From NCBI GenBank assembly GCA_951799425.1, contig OX637401.1:16021501-16085500 (forward strand): 64,000 nt of DNA, written 5' to 3'. The notes beneath the pieces were generated by a model that worked only from the letters and a program-made list of their open reading frames with translations, was not told where the DNA came from and did no database searches. The stretch is from Ilex aquifolium (lineage: Eukaryota; Streptophyta; Magnoliopsida; Aquifoliales; Aquifoliaceae). Position 1 is the stretch's first letter. Every line of letters begins with the position of its first letter. Below are positions 12,385-24,095 of this stretch, piece after piece. Position numbers and translations under genes: made by a program.

Positions 12385-12884
12385 GGGCATCTCCACTGTT
12401 GACTTAAACTCAAACTCAAATTGAAGAAAAAAAAAATGAGTAAAAAACTTAATTTGGTATGGATCACTCCAACGGATAAAACCAAATTTAAATTCAAATA
12501 TTTTCAAAAAAAATTCATATTGTCTCAAAAACTCATTTCTTTAAAATTTTCCCTTTTCTCTATTATTTTCCTCCAAAACTTCTTTCCCTCTCATTTTTCC
12601 TCCCCTTCTAGATTTCGTTCCCTCTTTTTTGATGAGGTTGATGAAATTTGACGAAGCTGAATAAGTTTTGGCAAGGCTGATGAAGTTTTGGCTTGGAACG
12701 CTTTTCCACGAAGACAAAGAGAAGAATATTTTGACTAAAATGTTTAATTCTACCTCAATTCAGGTCAAGAAAAAGGTTTCCTTGTTTTGATATAAATTTT
12801 GGTCAAATGTTGTAGAGAGTTTTTTGGCTTTTTTTATCCAAAATTAAATTAGAGTTCACTTTTGAGTAAGGAGTGGAGATGACC
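12385..12884. mobile_element. PIF/Harbinger-type MITE (500 bp)
   Basis: The terminal inverted repeat GGGCATCTCCACT (left) pairs with AGTGGAGATGACC (right), with one mismatch over 13 bp. Both ends are flanked by TTA, the 3-bp target duplication typical of PIF/Harbinger. The end motif resembles that of the MITE at 63464-63831. No transposase is present. Confidence 0.78.
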
Positions 12885-12887
12885 TTA

Positions 12888-14119
12888 GAATGACAACAAA
12901 ATTTATAGCGTACATTTGACTAAATTATAAACCATTTTCTAATTGAATTTGTTTGCAAAAAAATAACTTTGTCCAAAATATAATTCATGTTAGTGCATAA
13001 TATGAATATATGAATTAACCCTAAGGGATAAGTAGCTCATGTGGTAATATGAATGAATTGTAAATTTAGACTTTATGAATTCGAATCTTGGTAACCACTT
13101 TGCGCCAGGCTATTATTGATTAGATGTTCAGCTCACTAACGTATGTGGAAGAGTAGCTTTTATTTAGCCGATGCAATCATTTTGAGTAAAACATTTATGT
13201 TTTTCGGGTATAGTGGTCTTTTTTCATAGGATTCATACTTCTTGGTGATTTATTCTTTTTTCTTTTAATCATATAATCATTGTTGTGCTTGTGGACAATG
13301 GGAAGTAGTTGATGTAATGAACCTCATGATATATAGTAGAAACTGAGTATTCTTTAAGTATGGTCGTCTTTAGTGTTAAACCTCCCTTAAAAATGCTAAA
13401 AGTGCTACAATACATTTTCTAAGAGTGTAAAATGCAATACATTGTTATCAGGAATTAGAATGAGCATTTGGTTGGTTTCCACTCATTCTAAACTCTTGAT
13501 AATAAGTGTTGGAGTTTTGTTTCTTATGTTGCACAGAGTGAAAATAAGTTTGAAAATAATATCTAAACATTACCAAGTCTAGGTTTTTATGAGACATTTT
13601 TGCCCAAACTTTTACTACTTCATGTGATTTAATTAAAGAGTTGTGATAGTTATTATGGTGTTTCATTTCCAGTAATGTGGTTATCTCCGCGACATCTTTA
13701 TGAGAATAGAATATCATGTTCAAAGGACCAGAATTAATCCAGAAGCACTAAGTACATTTTTTGCCCCTCATGAAATTTTCTTTAGATCTTCTCGTGGTGA
13801 TGGAAGGAACAAAGACTAACAGTTTATTGTTAATTTTTTATTTTGTTGCTTGAGGAAACTTTTTTTTTATAGTTTTTTTTTTTCCTGAAGTATTCATCAG
13901 ATTGTTTAAAATTTTATGATAATTACATAAATTTTTGATTTAATAATCAAACTAGGATTGGATTTCGATTTGTTTCGAGTGATATTGAAAGATTAAATTA
14001 TTTTAATTATAGGTCAATTTTATATAGGATTTACGAAGGTTGTTGGGAATTTTATCATGAGGTACGACCACTAAAGTCATCACTATAGAGTCTTTTAGTG
14101 ACAACTTGCAGAAAAGTTT
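12888..14119. other. AT-rich intergenic DNA without recognised gene
   Basis: Only incidental short frames are present. Nothing resembling a conserved protein or RNA was seen. Confidence 0.5.
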
Positions 14120-14491
14120 GGGTTAATGCACTTTTAGTCGTTAAAGTATGTATTTTTTGTCAGTTTAATCTTCATTATATCAATTTTATTAATTTAGTAA
14201 AGTATTCAATTTGTATTACTTTAGTCCCCAATCAAATAATCCAGAAACTTTTTTGACGGAAGAGACCATGTATAATTTTTTTAGACAATATCACGCGCCC
14301 AACACTTGATCATTATATTAAAAACTTAACGGTCCGTCTATGTAGAGACTAAAGTGATACAAATTGAATATTTTATGGACTAAAGTGATACAAATTGAAT
14401 ATTTTATGGACCAAATTGAAAAAAATTGATAAAATGAGAACTAAACTGACAAAAAATTCATACTTTAATGATCAAATTACTTGTTGAACTC
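14120..14491. mobile_element. Foldback MITE, about 370 bp
   Basis: Left and right arms are mirror images over about 80 bp. TTAAAGTATG, TTTTTTGTCAGTTTA and ATCAATTTTAT on the left are matched by CATACTTTAA, TAAACTGACAAAAAA and ATTGATAAAAT on the right. The middle contains a tandem duplication of about 31 bp (14358-14413) containing GATACAAATTGAATATTTTA. Target duplications are unclear, so the superfamily is not assigned and the ends are approximate. Confidence 0.65.
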
Positions 14492-15074
14492 TACAATTTG
14501 TGTGAAAATACGATATCAAAATTTGGAGGTCAAAAAGATTTACATATTGTTCTTGTATCAAATTTGTCAGATAAATACTTATGAAATTTTACAGTGACAA
14601 CACAAAATATTGTCACTGAACAAGTTTTTAGTGACGATTATAAAGGTTGTTACTCAAAGTAAACAAATTTTGTTAGTAAAAATCAAAACATTGTCATTAC
14701 AGCCAATAAGTTAGTGGTAATAGAACTTTACCCTGATTAGGACGAAAGTTTGATATTGTCACTAAACATATTAGTGAGAATGTTAAATTTCATCCAATGC
14801 TCTGATGAAACCATATCATTTAGTTAACAAATAAGGTCAAATTTTTAGATCTGAATAGCATTACTCTTTACTTATTTATTTTTTTTACAATACACAATGG
14901 CTAAAAGTTAAAGGTGGATTACTTCAGCTCTAGATCACTGTTCAATTGTATGCCTGATTGAAAACAAACATTGCAGTAAACACATAAATAGAATTTTATT
15001 GCAATAAACACAAACATAATTTTACACAGAATATTATAAGTATAACAAGAATACTGTAGATTGTAAACATCAAA
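14492..15074. other. AT-rich DNA with degenerate AGTGAC motifs
   Basis: No gene is seen. Repeated TTAGTGAC/GTCACTAA motifs (also at 14090) look like worn subterminal repeats of an old CACTA-type element, but no matching ends were found. Confidence 0.3.
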
Positions 15075-15086
15075 TTCTTAACGGTT

Positions 15087-15361
15087 TAGACCATGCATGC
15101 TTTCTGCTTGAACTCTTTTGAGGAGCCGGGGATCTGTTTTGCTCTGGTTGCTGGGTGCTTGCTCATAGATTGCTGGTTGGAGAATTCCTCTTATGGACTT
15201 TTGCTATTGTGATGCCACTTCTTTGTCTAGAAGACCATCCCTTTGCCCTTCTTTCTTTCTTTCTTTCTGTCCTTTGGATGTCAAAAATAATTGGAGAAGA
15301 CCTTTTGTATATGGATCATTTTTCATAAATAGAATTCATCTTACTTACCGAAAAAAAAAAG
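15087..15361 (+). mobile_element. Retroposed fragment (5'-truncated LINE-like) with target duplication
   Basis: The insert ends in a short A-tail and is bracketed by the exact 12-bp repeat TTCTTAACGGTT (15075-15086 and 15362-15373). These are hallmarks of target-primed reverse transcription. The composition differs from the AT-rich flanks. The 3' part encodes a short stretch without recognised domain, so it is most likely a severely 5'-truncated LINE tail. A retroposed mRNA tail is the alternative. Confidence 0.7.
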
Positions 15362-15400
15362 TTCTTAACGGTTGTAGTAATTAAAATAGAAAAATGTTAT

Positions 15401-15551
15401 ATAATCCAAATGGAACCCAAAAATTAAAACTTAAATGCATATCATTCATTGGCTGAGTGGGTCCCACTGAAAAGTTGATGGGAACCACTCATCTAATGGA
15501 TGATATGCATTTGGGTTACAACTTTTTGGGTTTCATTTGAGTTTTGTATTA
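15401..15551. mobile_element. Small foldback MITE (about 150 bp)
   Basis: The left arm contains CCAAATGGAACCCAAAAA and AAATGCATATCATT. The right arm mirrors it with ATGATATGCATTTGGGTT and TTTTTGGGTTTCATTTG. The two arms of about 46 bp surround a loop of about 55 bp. Such a sequence can form a long hairpin when single-stranded. The ends and target duplication are not sharply defined. Confidence 0.65.
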
Positions 15552-15555
15552 TTAC

Positions 15556-17343
15556 TCATTAAAATAATTTGTAATACTAATAATACTACTGAGAAACTCA
15601 ATAAGTAATTAAAAATGTGTTACGATTGTTGGGAGGATGTATAATAAACCCACAATACCTATTGAAAATTTTTATTTATATCATGCAATTAAGAACAGAA
15701 TAGTAACACATAAAACTGAACCGATTGCCGAACAGGAATTGTTTAAAAATTTTGATCAAGGTTAGTGTTTGAAATTATGTCTTTAAGATAGATTTTGCCT
15801 TCACTCTGGTGCTTATGGATTCTTTAGCGTCTGTCTCTCAACATACAATGATCACACCCACAAAAAAAGCATTGCAATCTATATGCACAACTTCCTATAA
15901 TGTGTTTTTGTACTCTCGAAAATGGACACCACTAATGATTGAGATTATAAATGTCATGACTTTTTTAATCACGAATTTTATATGTGCTTAATGCAGAATG
16001 ATTCTTGGTTATTTATAGATGCAGATGCAGAGGTGACTATTTGGAATAACCACCACTGTTTAGATGCAAACGAACCAAACTTTCAATTCTAACAAGCAGA
16101 AAATCAAAACCGGGTAAGAAATTAATGACCTATTTATCAAACGAAAAAGAACGCAAATGGTGAAGTCCAAATGATGGATGCCTAGCTTTACTAGCTGAAA
16201 GGATTTCCCGTATCATGATTTTCATTTCTTGTCATTCTATCATAACATTTCAATCATAACCAATATAAGTATTAAATATAAAAAAATAATTTATTGCAAT
16301 TCAAAACTGATAATATAAAACAGTTTTAGGTCAAAATAATGATTTATTGCAATCAAAACTTAATAACATTTGTTACCAATGAGCCTACACAGTACAAAAC
16401 TTATTCAAAAAGTATCCCAAAACTAAATTGTGTTTGCATCAAATATCTCCCCAAAGAATCTCAATTATGTGTCGCTGCCAACATCTATTATGATCAACAA
16501 ATCTGAAAGGGAAACAAAACAAAAGTAATGAATCCAAATCTTAATCATTTGACATAATTTTCAAACAAAAACCAACTTAATATCACAAATAAGCTTAGTT
16601 GCAGAAAGAAAATTGAAAATCCACAACTATGGAAGTAATGGTTAAAAGCAAATTACTTGTTAACGGATAACAAACCAACATGCACACAAAAAAAAAAAAA
16701 AACAAAATGGTTAGTTTTGGCAATATTCAAAACCAACTCTTTTTTCTTCTTATAAACCTTTATTTGCAACATCGAAAAATAAGATAGGTTCACAAAACAA
16801 ACAACTACCCAACAACTAAATTCAATAGAAAACAATATAAAAAATCAAACAGTACATCCACTAATTTTTGAACATATTAAACACTAAACCAGCAACCTCC
16901 ATTAGCCCCAATGAACTTAGCATAATTTTTAGGTTAAGATAGAGCAAATATAACCATAACACTCATGTTCATTTTCAAGATTCCATAATCATCAAAAAAA
17001 TAAATTTTACCTAAACACGTAAGAACTACACGTCAAATTAAAACTGTTTGAATTCTAGGGTTTAGTGAAAACAATAATGCTAATTCAACTCTTTTTACGA
17101 AATTAACATTAACTTTTTCATGTTCAATTTTCCAAACACCTAAACGACAGACAAGGTAAAAAACTAATATAGTGACTGATATTTTTACGCTAACAATATA
17201 TGTCATCATTAACACATATCAAAATCAACGCAAACTCCTGCAATTTGAAGGCTACAATAATTTTATTGCTATGGTCGGACCCTTTTTACCCAAAATCTAA
17301 TTGTTATGATAATTAAAAGAAAACATGTAAGTAAATTAAATGC
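15556..17343. other. AT-rich DNA without recognised gene
   Basis: Only short frames are present. It may be 3' noncoding sequence of the decayed transposase gene that ends at 17344, but nothing proves this. Confidence 0.4.
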
Positions 17344-17650
17344 TTACCATTGATATGAAGGTGAAGGCGGAGTTGTAGTGCTGCCAAATGGTTGAAAGCG
17401 CTTTACAAAGCCATGTATTGCATGCATATGTCCTTCCATCTGCATCTTGAACTCCCTTCTATCTTGTTCTCTGTCCTCCTCCCAACGTTGCTCTAGCGCC
17501 CTCATATTCTCCTCAATAGATTGCATCTACACCTTCGACTCACTGGCTTCTCTCTCAGCAATCTCAGACCTCTTTGTAGCTGCCTCCACCTCTACAAGAT
17601 TGTACTGGCCCGATCTAGAGGGTGCAAACAACTTCCCTCCATGTCCTAAC
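17344..17650 (-). pseudogene. C-terminal exon of Ptta/En/Spm-type transposase, split by copia insertion
   Basis: The minus strand reads LFAPSRSGQYNLVEVEA followed by a Glu/Arg/Lys-rich coiled coil (ATKRSEIAEREASESK..., EENMRALEQRWEEDREQDRR) and a short Pro-rich tail ending at 17344. This order is typical of the C-terminus of plant transposase Ptta/En/Spm-type proteins. The frame contains an in-frame TAG at about 17527. The upstream half (SKLGYICGLGHG) lies 15 kb away at 32828, on the far side of the copia element. The CTAAC target duplication brackets the break. Family assignment rests on the combined halves. Confidence 0.65.
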
Positions 17651-18035
17651 TGTTAGAAAATATATAGAAGAATTACTCACACAACCACTCACAAGGAAAT
17701 TTCAGGAAACAATGACTCAGAGAATTTATTGAATACCAATCAACTGACCAATAGCAGTGAGCTTACCATACTCTATGGACTGACATCAAGTCTTTAAATA
17801 GACTCCAACACTTGCTCTGTTTCCCACACGTAGCTCCACTTCCTAAAGTTTCTAACAACTAGCATACTTCAACAATGACACTTAATAGAAAACTCCTACA
17901 TACACTCAACCACTTAGCATTATCACATTATTATAGAACTACTAAATAACAGAGACCTAAATAAGTGGAACAAAACAAATAACAATTAAAGACCAAGTCT
18001 GCCTTCAAAGCCCACGTGTGAATTACTCTCCAACA
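17651..18035 (-). repeat. 3' LTR of the copia element
   Basis: It runs TGTTAGAAAA to CTCCAACA and matches 32438-32822 with six mismatches. The polypurine tract (minus strand AAAGGAGGGAA) lies immediately outside at about 18036-18047. The polymerase frame runs on into this LTR and stops at 17986. Confidence 0.95.
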
Positions 18036-19326
18036 TTCCCTCCTTTAATTCAACGAGGGCTTGCACTCCCAACATGGACCGGAACTTCTTGAATTTATCT
18101 TCTGCTAAAGCCTTTGTGAGAATATATGCTGGCTGAATATCAGTGTAGCAGTGCTGCAGCTCTATTTCTTCTTTTGCAACCAGCTCACGAATGAAATGGT
18201 ATCGCGTCTCAATGTGCTTGGTTCTGCCTTGCTGGACTGGATTCTTGGATATTGCAATAGTGGATTTGTTGTCGCAGAATATCACAGTTGGTCTACCTTG
18301 CTTCTGCTTCAAGTCCTCCAAAATTCTTCTCAACCAAACAACATGACATGCCGTAGTTGTTGCTGCAATGTACTCAGCTTCTGTGTTTGACAAGGCTGTA
18401 GTTTGCTGCTTCTTCGATGCCCAAGAAATAGCCCCTGAGCCAAGATTAAAAACATAACCTGTTGTGCTTCTTCTGTCTTCTGCACAACCAGCCCAATCAC
18501 TGTCAGTAAAAGCAACAAGATTGTTGGATTTGCTTTTCATATACCTGATGCCAAAATTTGAAGTGCCCTGAACATATCTAAGAATTCTCTTAGCTGCCCC
18601 CAAATGATGTTTGCTTGGATTGTGCATAAATCTCGAAATGAGATTTACAGCAAATAATATGTCAGGCCTTGTGTGGGTGAGATACATAAGACCTCCCACC
18701 ATACTTCTAAAGTGCTTCTCATCAACCTTTTCCACTCCATCATTCAAGGAGAGCTTCTCATTGGTGTTCAATGGTGTTTTGGCAGGCTTGCAATTCACCA
18801 GTCCAAATTTCTTTAACAAGTCAGTAGCATATTTCCTTTGACCAATAAAAATACCATTTGAATCTTGCACAACTTCAATGCCCAAAAAATAATGCAAAGA
18901 ACCCAAATCAGACATATCAAAAGCTTGCATCATAGACTTTTTAAATGCTTCCATCATTTGAGAAGAACTTCCAGTATATATCATGTCATCCACATAAAGA
19001 CACACAACCAAGAAATCATTGCCATCACTTTTAACATACAAGGTGGGTTCACTAGCACTCTTCTGAAATCCATTATTAGCAAAATAAGTATCAACCTTGT
19101 TGTACCAAGCTCTTGGTGCTTGCTTGAGCCCATAGAGTGCTTTGTGCAATTTGTAGACTTGGTGCTCTAGTTCTTTCACGATGAAACCTTGAGGCTGCTC
19201 GACATAAACATCTTCCAAAAGCTCACCATTAAGAAATGCAGACTTTATATCTAGTTGATAAACTGTCCAACCATTATGGGCTGCCAAAGCCAAAAGTGTT
19301 CTAATTGTGTCAAATCGAGCAACAGG
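17986..19326 (-). pseudogene. Copia polymerase, 3' part: RT (C-terminal) and RNase H
   Basis: The segment opens with ARFDTIRTLLALAAHNGW and contains YQLDIKSAFLNGELLEDVYV, YGLKQAPRAWYN, the catalytic YVDDM block, LHYFLGIEVV and RNase H motifs (FTDSDWAGCAEDRRSTTGY, SNTEAEYIA, HIETRYHFIREL). The frame is uninterrupted to its stop at 17986, about 17 codons inside the 3' LTR. Its start is cut by the CACTA element at 19327, whose far side (29624) continues the same protein in the same frame. It is inactive only because of that insertion. Confidence 0.92.
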
Positions 19327-19439
19327 CACTACAACAAAAATTATTTTTTGCGACGTTTTTTTTGCGACGTTTTTAAATTCGTCGCAAATAGTTTACTATT
19401 AGCGACGATTTTTTAATTTCGTCGCAAATTACAGTTTTG

Positions 19440-20790
19440 GCAATTTTTTTCGCGACGTTTTTAAAAACCGTCGCCAATAATCATTTTAATTAAATAAAAG
19501 ATTAAAAAAAAATCAAATGCAATTGACTTTTCGCAAACGTCGCTAATAATCATTTTACTTAAATAAAAAATTTTAAACAAATCAAATGCAATTGACTTTT
19601 CGCGACGTTTTTAAAAAACGTCGCCAATAATCATTTTACTTAAATAAAAAAATTTAAAAAAAATCAAATGCAATTGACTTTTCGCGACGTTTTTAAAAAA
19701 CGTCGCCAATAATCATTTTAATTAAATAAAAAATTTAAAAAAAATCAAATGTAATTGACTTTTCGCGACGTTTTTAAAAAACGTCGCCAATAATCATTTT
19801 ACTTAAATAAAAAATTTAAAACAAATCAAATGCAATTGACTTTTCGCGACGTTTTTTAAAAACGTCGCCAATAAACATTTTACTTAAATAAAAAATTTAA
19901 AAAAAATAAATGCAATTCACTTTTCGCGACGTTTTTCAAAAAACGTCGCTAATAATCATTTTACTTAAATAAAAAATTTTAAACAAATCAAATGCAATTG
20001 AATTTTCGCGACGTTTTTTAAAAACGTCGCCAATAATCATTTTACTTAAATAAAAAATTTTAAAAAAATCAAATGCAATTGACTTTTCGCGACGTTTTTA
20101 AAAAACGTCGCCAATAATCATTTTACTTAAATAAAAAATTTTAAAAAAATCAAATGTAATTGACTGTTCGCGACGTTTTTAAAAAACGTCGCCAATAATC
20201 ATTTTACTTAAATAAAAAATTTAAAACAAATCAAATGCAATTGACTTTTCGCGACGTTTTTTAAAAACGTCGCCAATAAACATTTTACTTAAATAAAAAA
20301 TTTAAAAAAAATAAATGCAATTCACTTTTCGCGACGTTTTTAAAAAACGTCGCTAATAATCATTTTACTTAAATAAAAAATTTTAAAAAAATCAAATCTA
20401 ATTGACTTTTCGCGACGTTTTTAAAAAACGTCGCCAATAATCATTTTACTTAAATAAAAAATTTAAAACAAATCAAATGCAATTGACTTTTCGCGACGTT
20501 TTTAAAAAACGTCGCCAATAAACATTTTCCTTAAATAAAAAATTTAAAAAAAATCAAATGCAATTGACTTTTCGCGACGTTTTTATAAAACGTCGCGAAT
20601 AATCATTTTACTTAAATAAAAAATTTTAAACAAATCAAATGCAATTGACTTTTCGCGACGTTTTTAAAAAACGTCGCCAATAATCATTTTACTTAAATAA
20701 AAAATTTTAAAAAAAATCAAATGCAATTGACTTTTCGCGACGTTTTTAAAAAACGTCGCCAATAATCATTTTACTTAAATAAAAAATTTC
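19440..20790. repeat. Palindromic tandem array, about 17 units of about 80 bp
   Basis: Each unit contains the near-perfect palindrome CGACGTTTTTAAAAAACGTCG joined by a conserved spacer (AATAATCATTTTACTTAAAT ... CAATTGACTTTTCG). I count about 17 palindromes from 19452 to 20736, average spacing about 80 bp. The spacers are alike, which rules out CRISPR. In CACTA elements such subterminal repeats bind the DNA-binding transposase subunit. Here they are expanded far beyond a usual terminus. Confidence 0.9.
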
Positions 20791-23535
20791 AATTTAATGA
20801 ACATGTTAATTTGGATGTTAATTTAATGAAATTGAAAGTCGATTTGATGAAATTACATGTAAATTTAATGAAATTAAATGTCAATTTGATAAATTGAATG
20901 TTAATTTAATAAATCGAATGTTAATTTAATGAAATTGAAAATCGATTTCATGAAATTTAATATCCATTTTATAAATTGAATGTTAATTTGATGAAATTGA
21001 ATGTCAATTTGATAAATTGAATGTTAATTTGATGAAATTGAATGTCGATTTGATGAAATTACATGTTAATTTGATGAAATTGAATGTTAATTTGATAATT
21101 TGAATGTTAATTTGATGAATTGGGTGTTAATTTAATGAAATTGAAAGTCGATTTGATGAAATTGAATATACATTTCATAAATTGAACGTTAATTTGATGA
21201 AATTGAATGTCAATTTGATAAATTGAATGTTAATTTGATGAAATTGAATGTCGATTTAATGAAATTAAATGTCAATTTGATAAATTGAATGTTAATTTAA
21301 TAAATCGAATGTTAATTTAATGAAATTGAAAATCGATTTCATGAAATTTAATATTCATTTCATAAATTGAATGTTAATTTGATGAAATTGAATGTCGATT
21401 TAATGAAATTAAATGTCAATTTGATAAATTGAATGTTAATTTAATAAATCGAATGTTAATTTAATGAAATTGAAAATCGATTTCATGAAATTTAATATTC
21501 ATTTCATAAATTGAATGTTAATTTGATGAAATTGAATGTCAATTTGATGAAATTGAATGTCGATTTGATGAAATTACATGTTAATTTGATGAAATTGAAT
21601 GTTAATTTGATAATTTGAATGTTAATTTGATGAATTGGGTGTTAATTTAATGAAATTGAAAGTCGATTTGATGAAATTGAATATACATTTCATAAATTGA
21701 ACGTTAATTTGATGAAATTGAATGTCAGTTTGATAAATTGAATGTCAATTTGATAAATTGAATGTTAATTTGATGAAATTGAATGTCGATTTGACGAAAT
21801 TACATGTTAATTTGATGAAATTGAATGTTAATTTGATAATTTGAATGTTAATTTGATGAATTGGGTGTTAATTTAATGAAATTGAAAGTCGATTTGATGA
21901 AATCGAATATACATTTCATAAATTGAACGTTAATTTGATGAAATTAAATGTCAATTTGATAAATTGAATGTTAATTTGATGAAATTGAATGTCGATTTGA
22001 TGAAATTACATGTTAATTTGATGAAATTGAATGTTAATTTGATATTTTGAATGTTAATTTGATGAATTGGGTGTTAATTTAATGAAATTGAAAGTTTATA
22101 TGATTACTTTAAATGTTTAATTGAATGTTAATTTGATAAATTGAATGTCAATTTGATCAATTGAATGTTAATTTGATGAAATTGAATGTCAATTTGATAA
22201 ATCAAATGTTAATTTAATGAAATTGAAAGTCGATTTGATGAAATTACATGTTAATATGATGAAATTACATATTAATATGATGCAATTTAATGTCCATTTC
22301 ATAAATTGAATGTCAATTTTATAAATTGAATGTTAATTTAATAAAATTGAAAGTCGATTTGATGAAATTACATGTTAATTTGATAAATTGAATGTTAATT
22401 TAATGAAGTGGAAAGTCGATTTGATGAAATTACATGTTAATTTGATGAAATTGAATGTCAATTTGATAAATTGAATGTTAATTTAATGAAATTGAATGTC
22501 AATTTGATAAATTGAATGTTAATTTAATGAAATTGAAAGTCGATTTGATGAAATTACTTGTTAATCTGATGAAATTGAATGTCAATTTGATAAATTGAAT
22601 GTTAATTTAATGAAGTGGAAAGTTGATTTGATGAAATTACATGTTAATTTGATGAAATTGAATGTTAATTTGATAAATTGAATGTTAATTTAATGAAGTG
22701 GAAAGTTGATTTGATGAAATTACATGTTAATTTGATGAAATTGAATGTCAATTTGATAAATTGAATGTTAATTTAATGAAATTGAAAGTCGATTTGATGA
22801 AATTACTTGTTAATCTGATGAAATTGAATGTTAATTTAATGAAGTGGAAAGTTGATTTGATGAAATTACATGTTAATTTGATAAATTGAATGTTAATTTG
22901 ATGAAATTGAATGTCGATTTGATGAAATTACATGTAATATGATGCAATTTAATGTCCATTTCATAAATTGAATGTCAATTTTATAAATTGAATGTTAATT
23001 TAATAAAATTGAAAGTCGATTTGATGAAATTACATGTTAATTTGATAAATTGAATGTTAATTTAATGAAGTGGAAAGTCGATTTGATGAAATTACATGTT
23101 AATTTGATGAAATTGAATGTCAATTTGATAAATTGAATGTTAATTTAATGAAATTGAATGTCAATTTGATAAATTGAATGTTAATTTAATGAAATTGAAA
23201 GTCGATTTGATGAAATTACTTGTTAATCTGATGAAATTGAATGTCAATTTGATAAATTGAATGTTAATATAATGAAGTGGAAAGTTGATTTGATGAAATT
23301 ACATGTTAATTTGATGAAATTGAATGTCAATTTGATAAATTGAATGTTAATTTAATGAAGTGGAAAGTTGATTTGATGAAATTACATGTTAATTTGATGA
23401 AATTGAATGTCAATTTGATAAATTGAATGTTAATTTAATGAAATTGAATGTCAATTTGATAAATTGAATGTTAATTTAATGAAATTGAAAGTCGATTTGA
23501 TGAAATTACTTGTTAATCTGATGAAATGGAATGTT
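20791..23535. repeat. AT-rich satellite-like array of a basic unit of about 20 bp
   Basis: Variants of AATGTTAATTTGATGAAATT and AAAGTCGATTTGATGAAATT follow each other for 2.7 kb. Higher-order duplication is visible: the segment from TGCAATTTAATGTCC at 22281 recurs at 22943, and a block containing GATGAATTGGGTGTTAATTT recurs near 21114, 21628, 21855 and 22051. No reading frame spans it. Confidence 0.92.
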
Positions 23536-23579
23536 TATTTAAGAAATAAGTATCTGTGAGGGAAGGTAAACTATTAATA

Positions 23580-24095
23580 TTATTTGCGACGTTTTTTTAA
23601 ATCGTCGCAGAATTTAAAATTTAATTTTTGAATTAAATAACTATCAGTGTAGTGAAGGAAGATGAAAATATTTAATATTTTTGGCGACGTTTTTATAAAT
23701 CGTCGCAGAAGTGATTCCCTCCAAATTTTTTTTGGCGGGAGAAATGGCTCTGAAATATTTTAAAGGTGACTATTATTGGCGACGTTTTTATAATTCATCG
23801 CAGATGTCAATTTTTTTTTATTTTTTGATAAATAAGTATCTGTGAGGGAAGGTAAAATATTAGTATTATTTGCGACGTTTTTTGAAATCGTCGCAGAATT
23901 AAAAATTTTATTTTTGAATTAAGTAAATAACTACCGGTGTAGTGAAGGAAGATGATATATTTAATATTATTTGCGACATTTTTAGAAATCATCGCAGAAA
24001 TAAAAATTTTATTTTTGAATTAAATAATAACTACCAGGGAAGGGGAATGAATTATGTAATATTATGGGCGACGTTTTTTTAAAACGTCGCAGAAG
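23580..24095. repeat. Second palindrome series inside CACTA A
   Basis: Six GCGACGTTTT...CGTCGCAG hairpins are spaced about 97 bp apart (near 23586, 23684, 23779, 23873, 23971 and 24068), separated by a spacer containing GTGTAGTGAAGGAAGATGA or a variant. One spacer has GGCGGGAGAAATGGC, also present near 38942 in the sister element. Confidence 0.8.

Noticed and set aside
19440-20790. CRISPR-like regularly spaced palindromic repeats
   Set aside because: The spacers are nearly identical to each other, the region lies inside a CACTA element with target duplications, and the genome is plant. These are transposon subterminal repeats.
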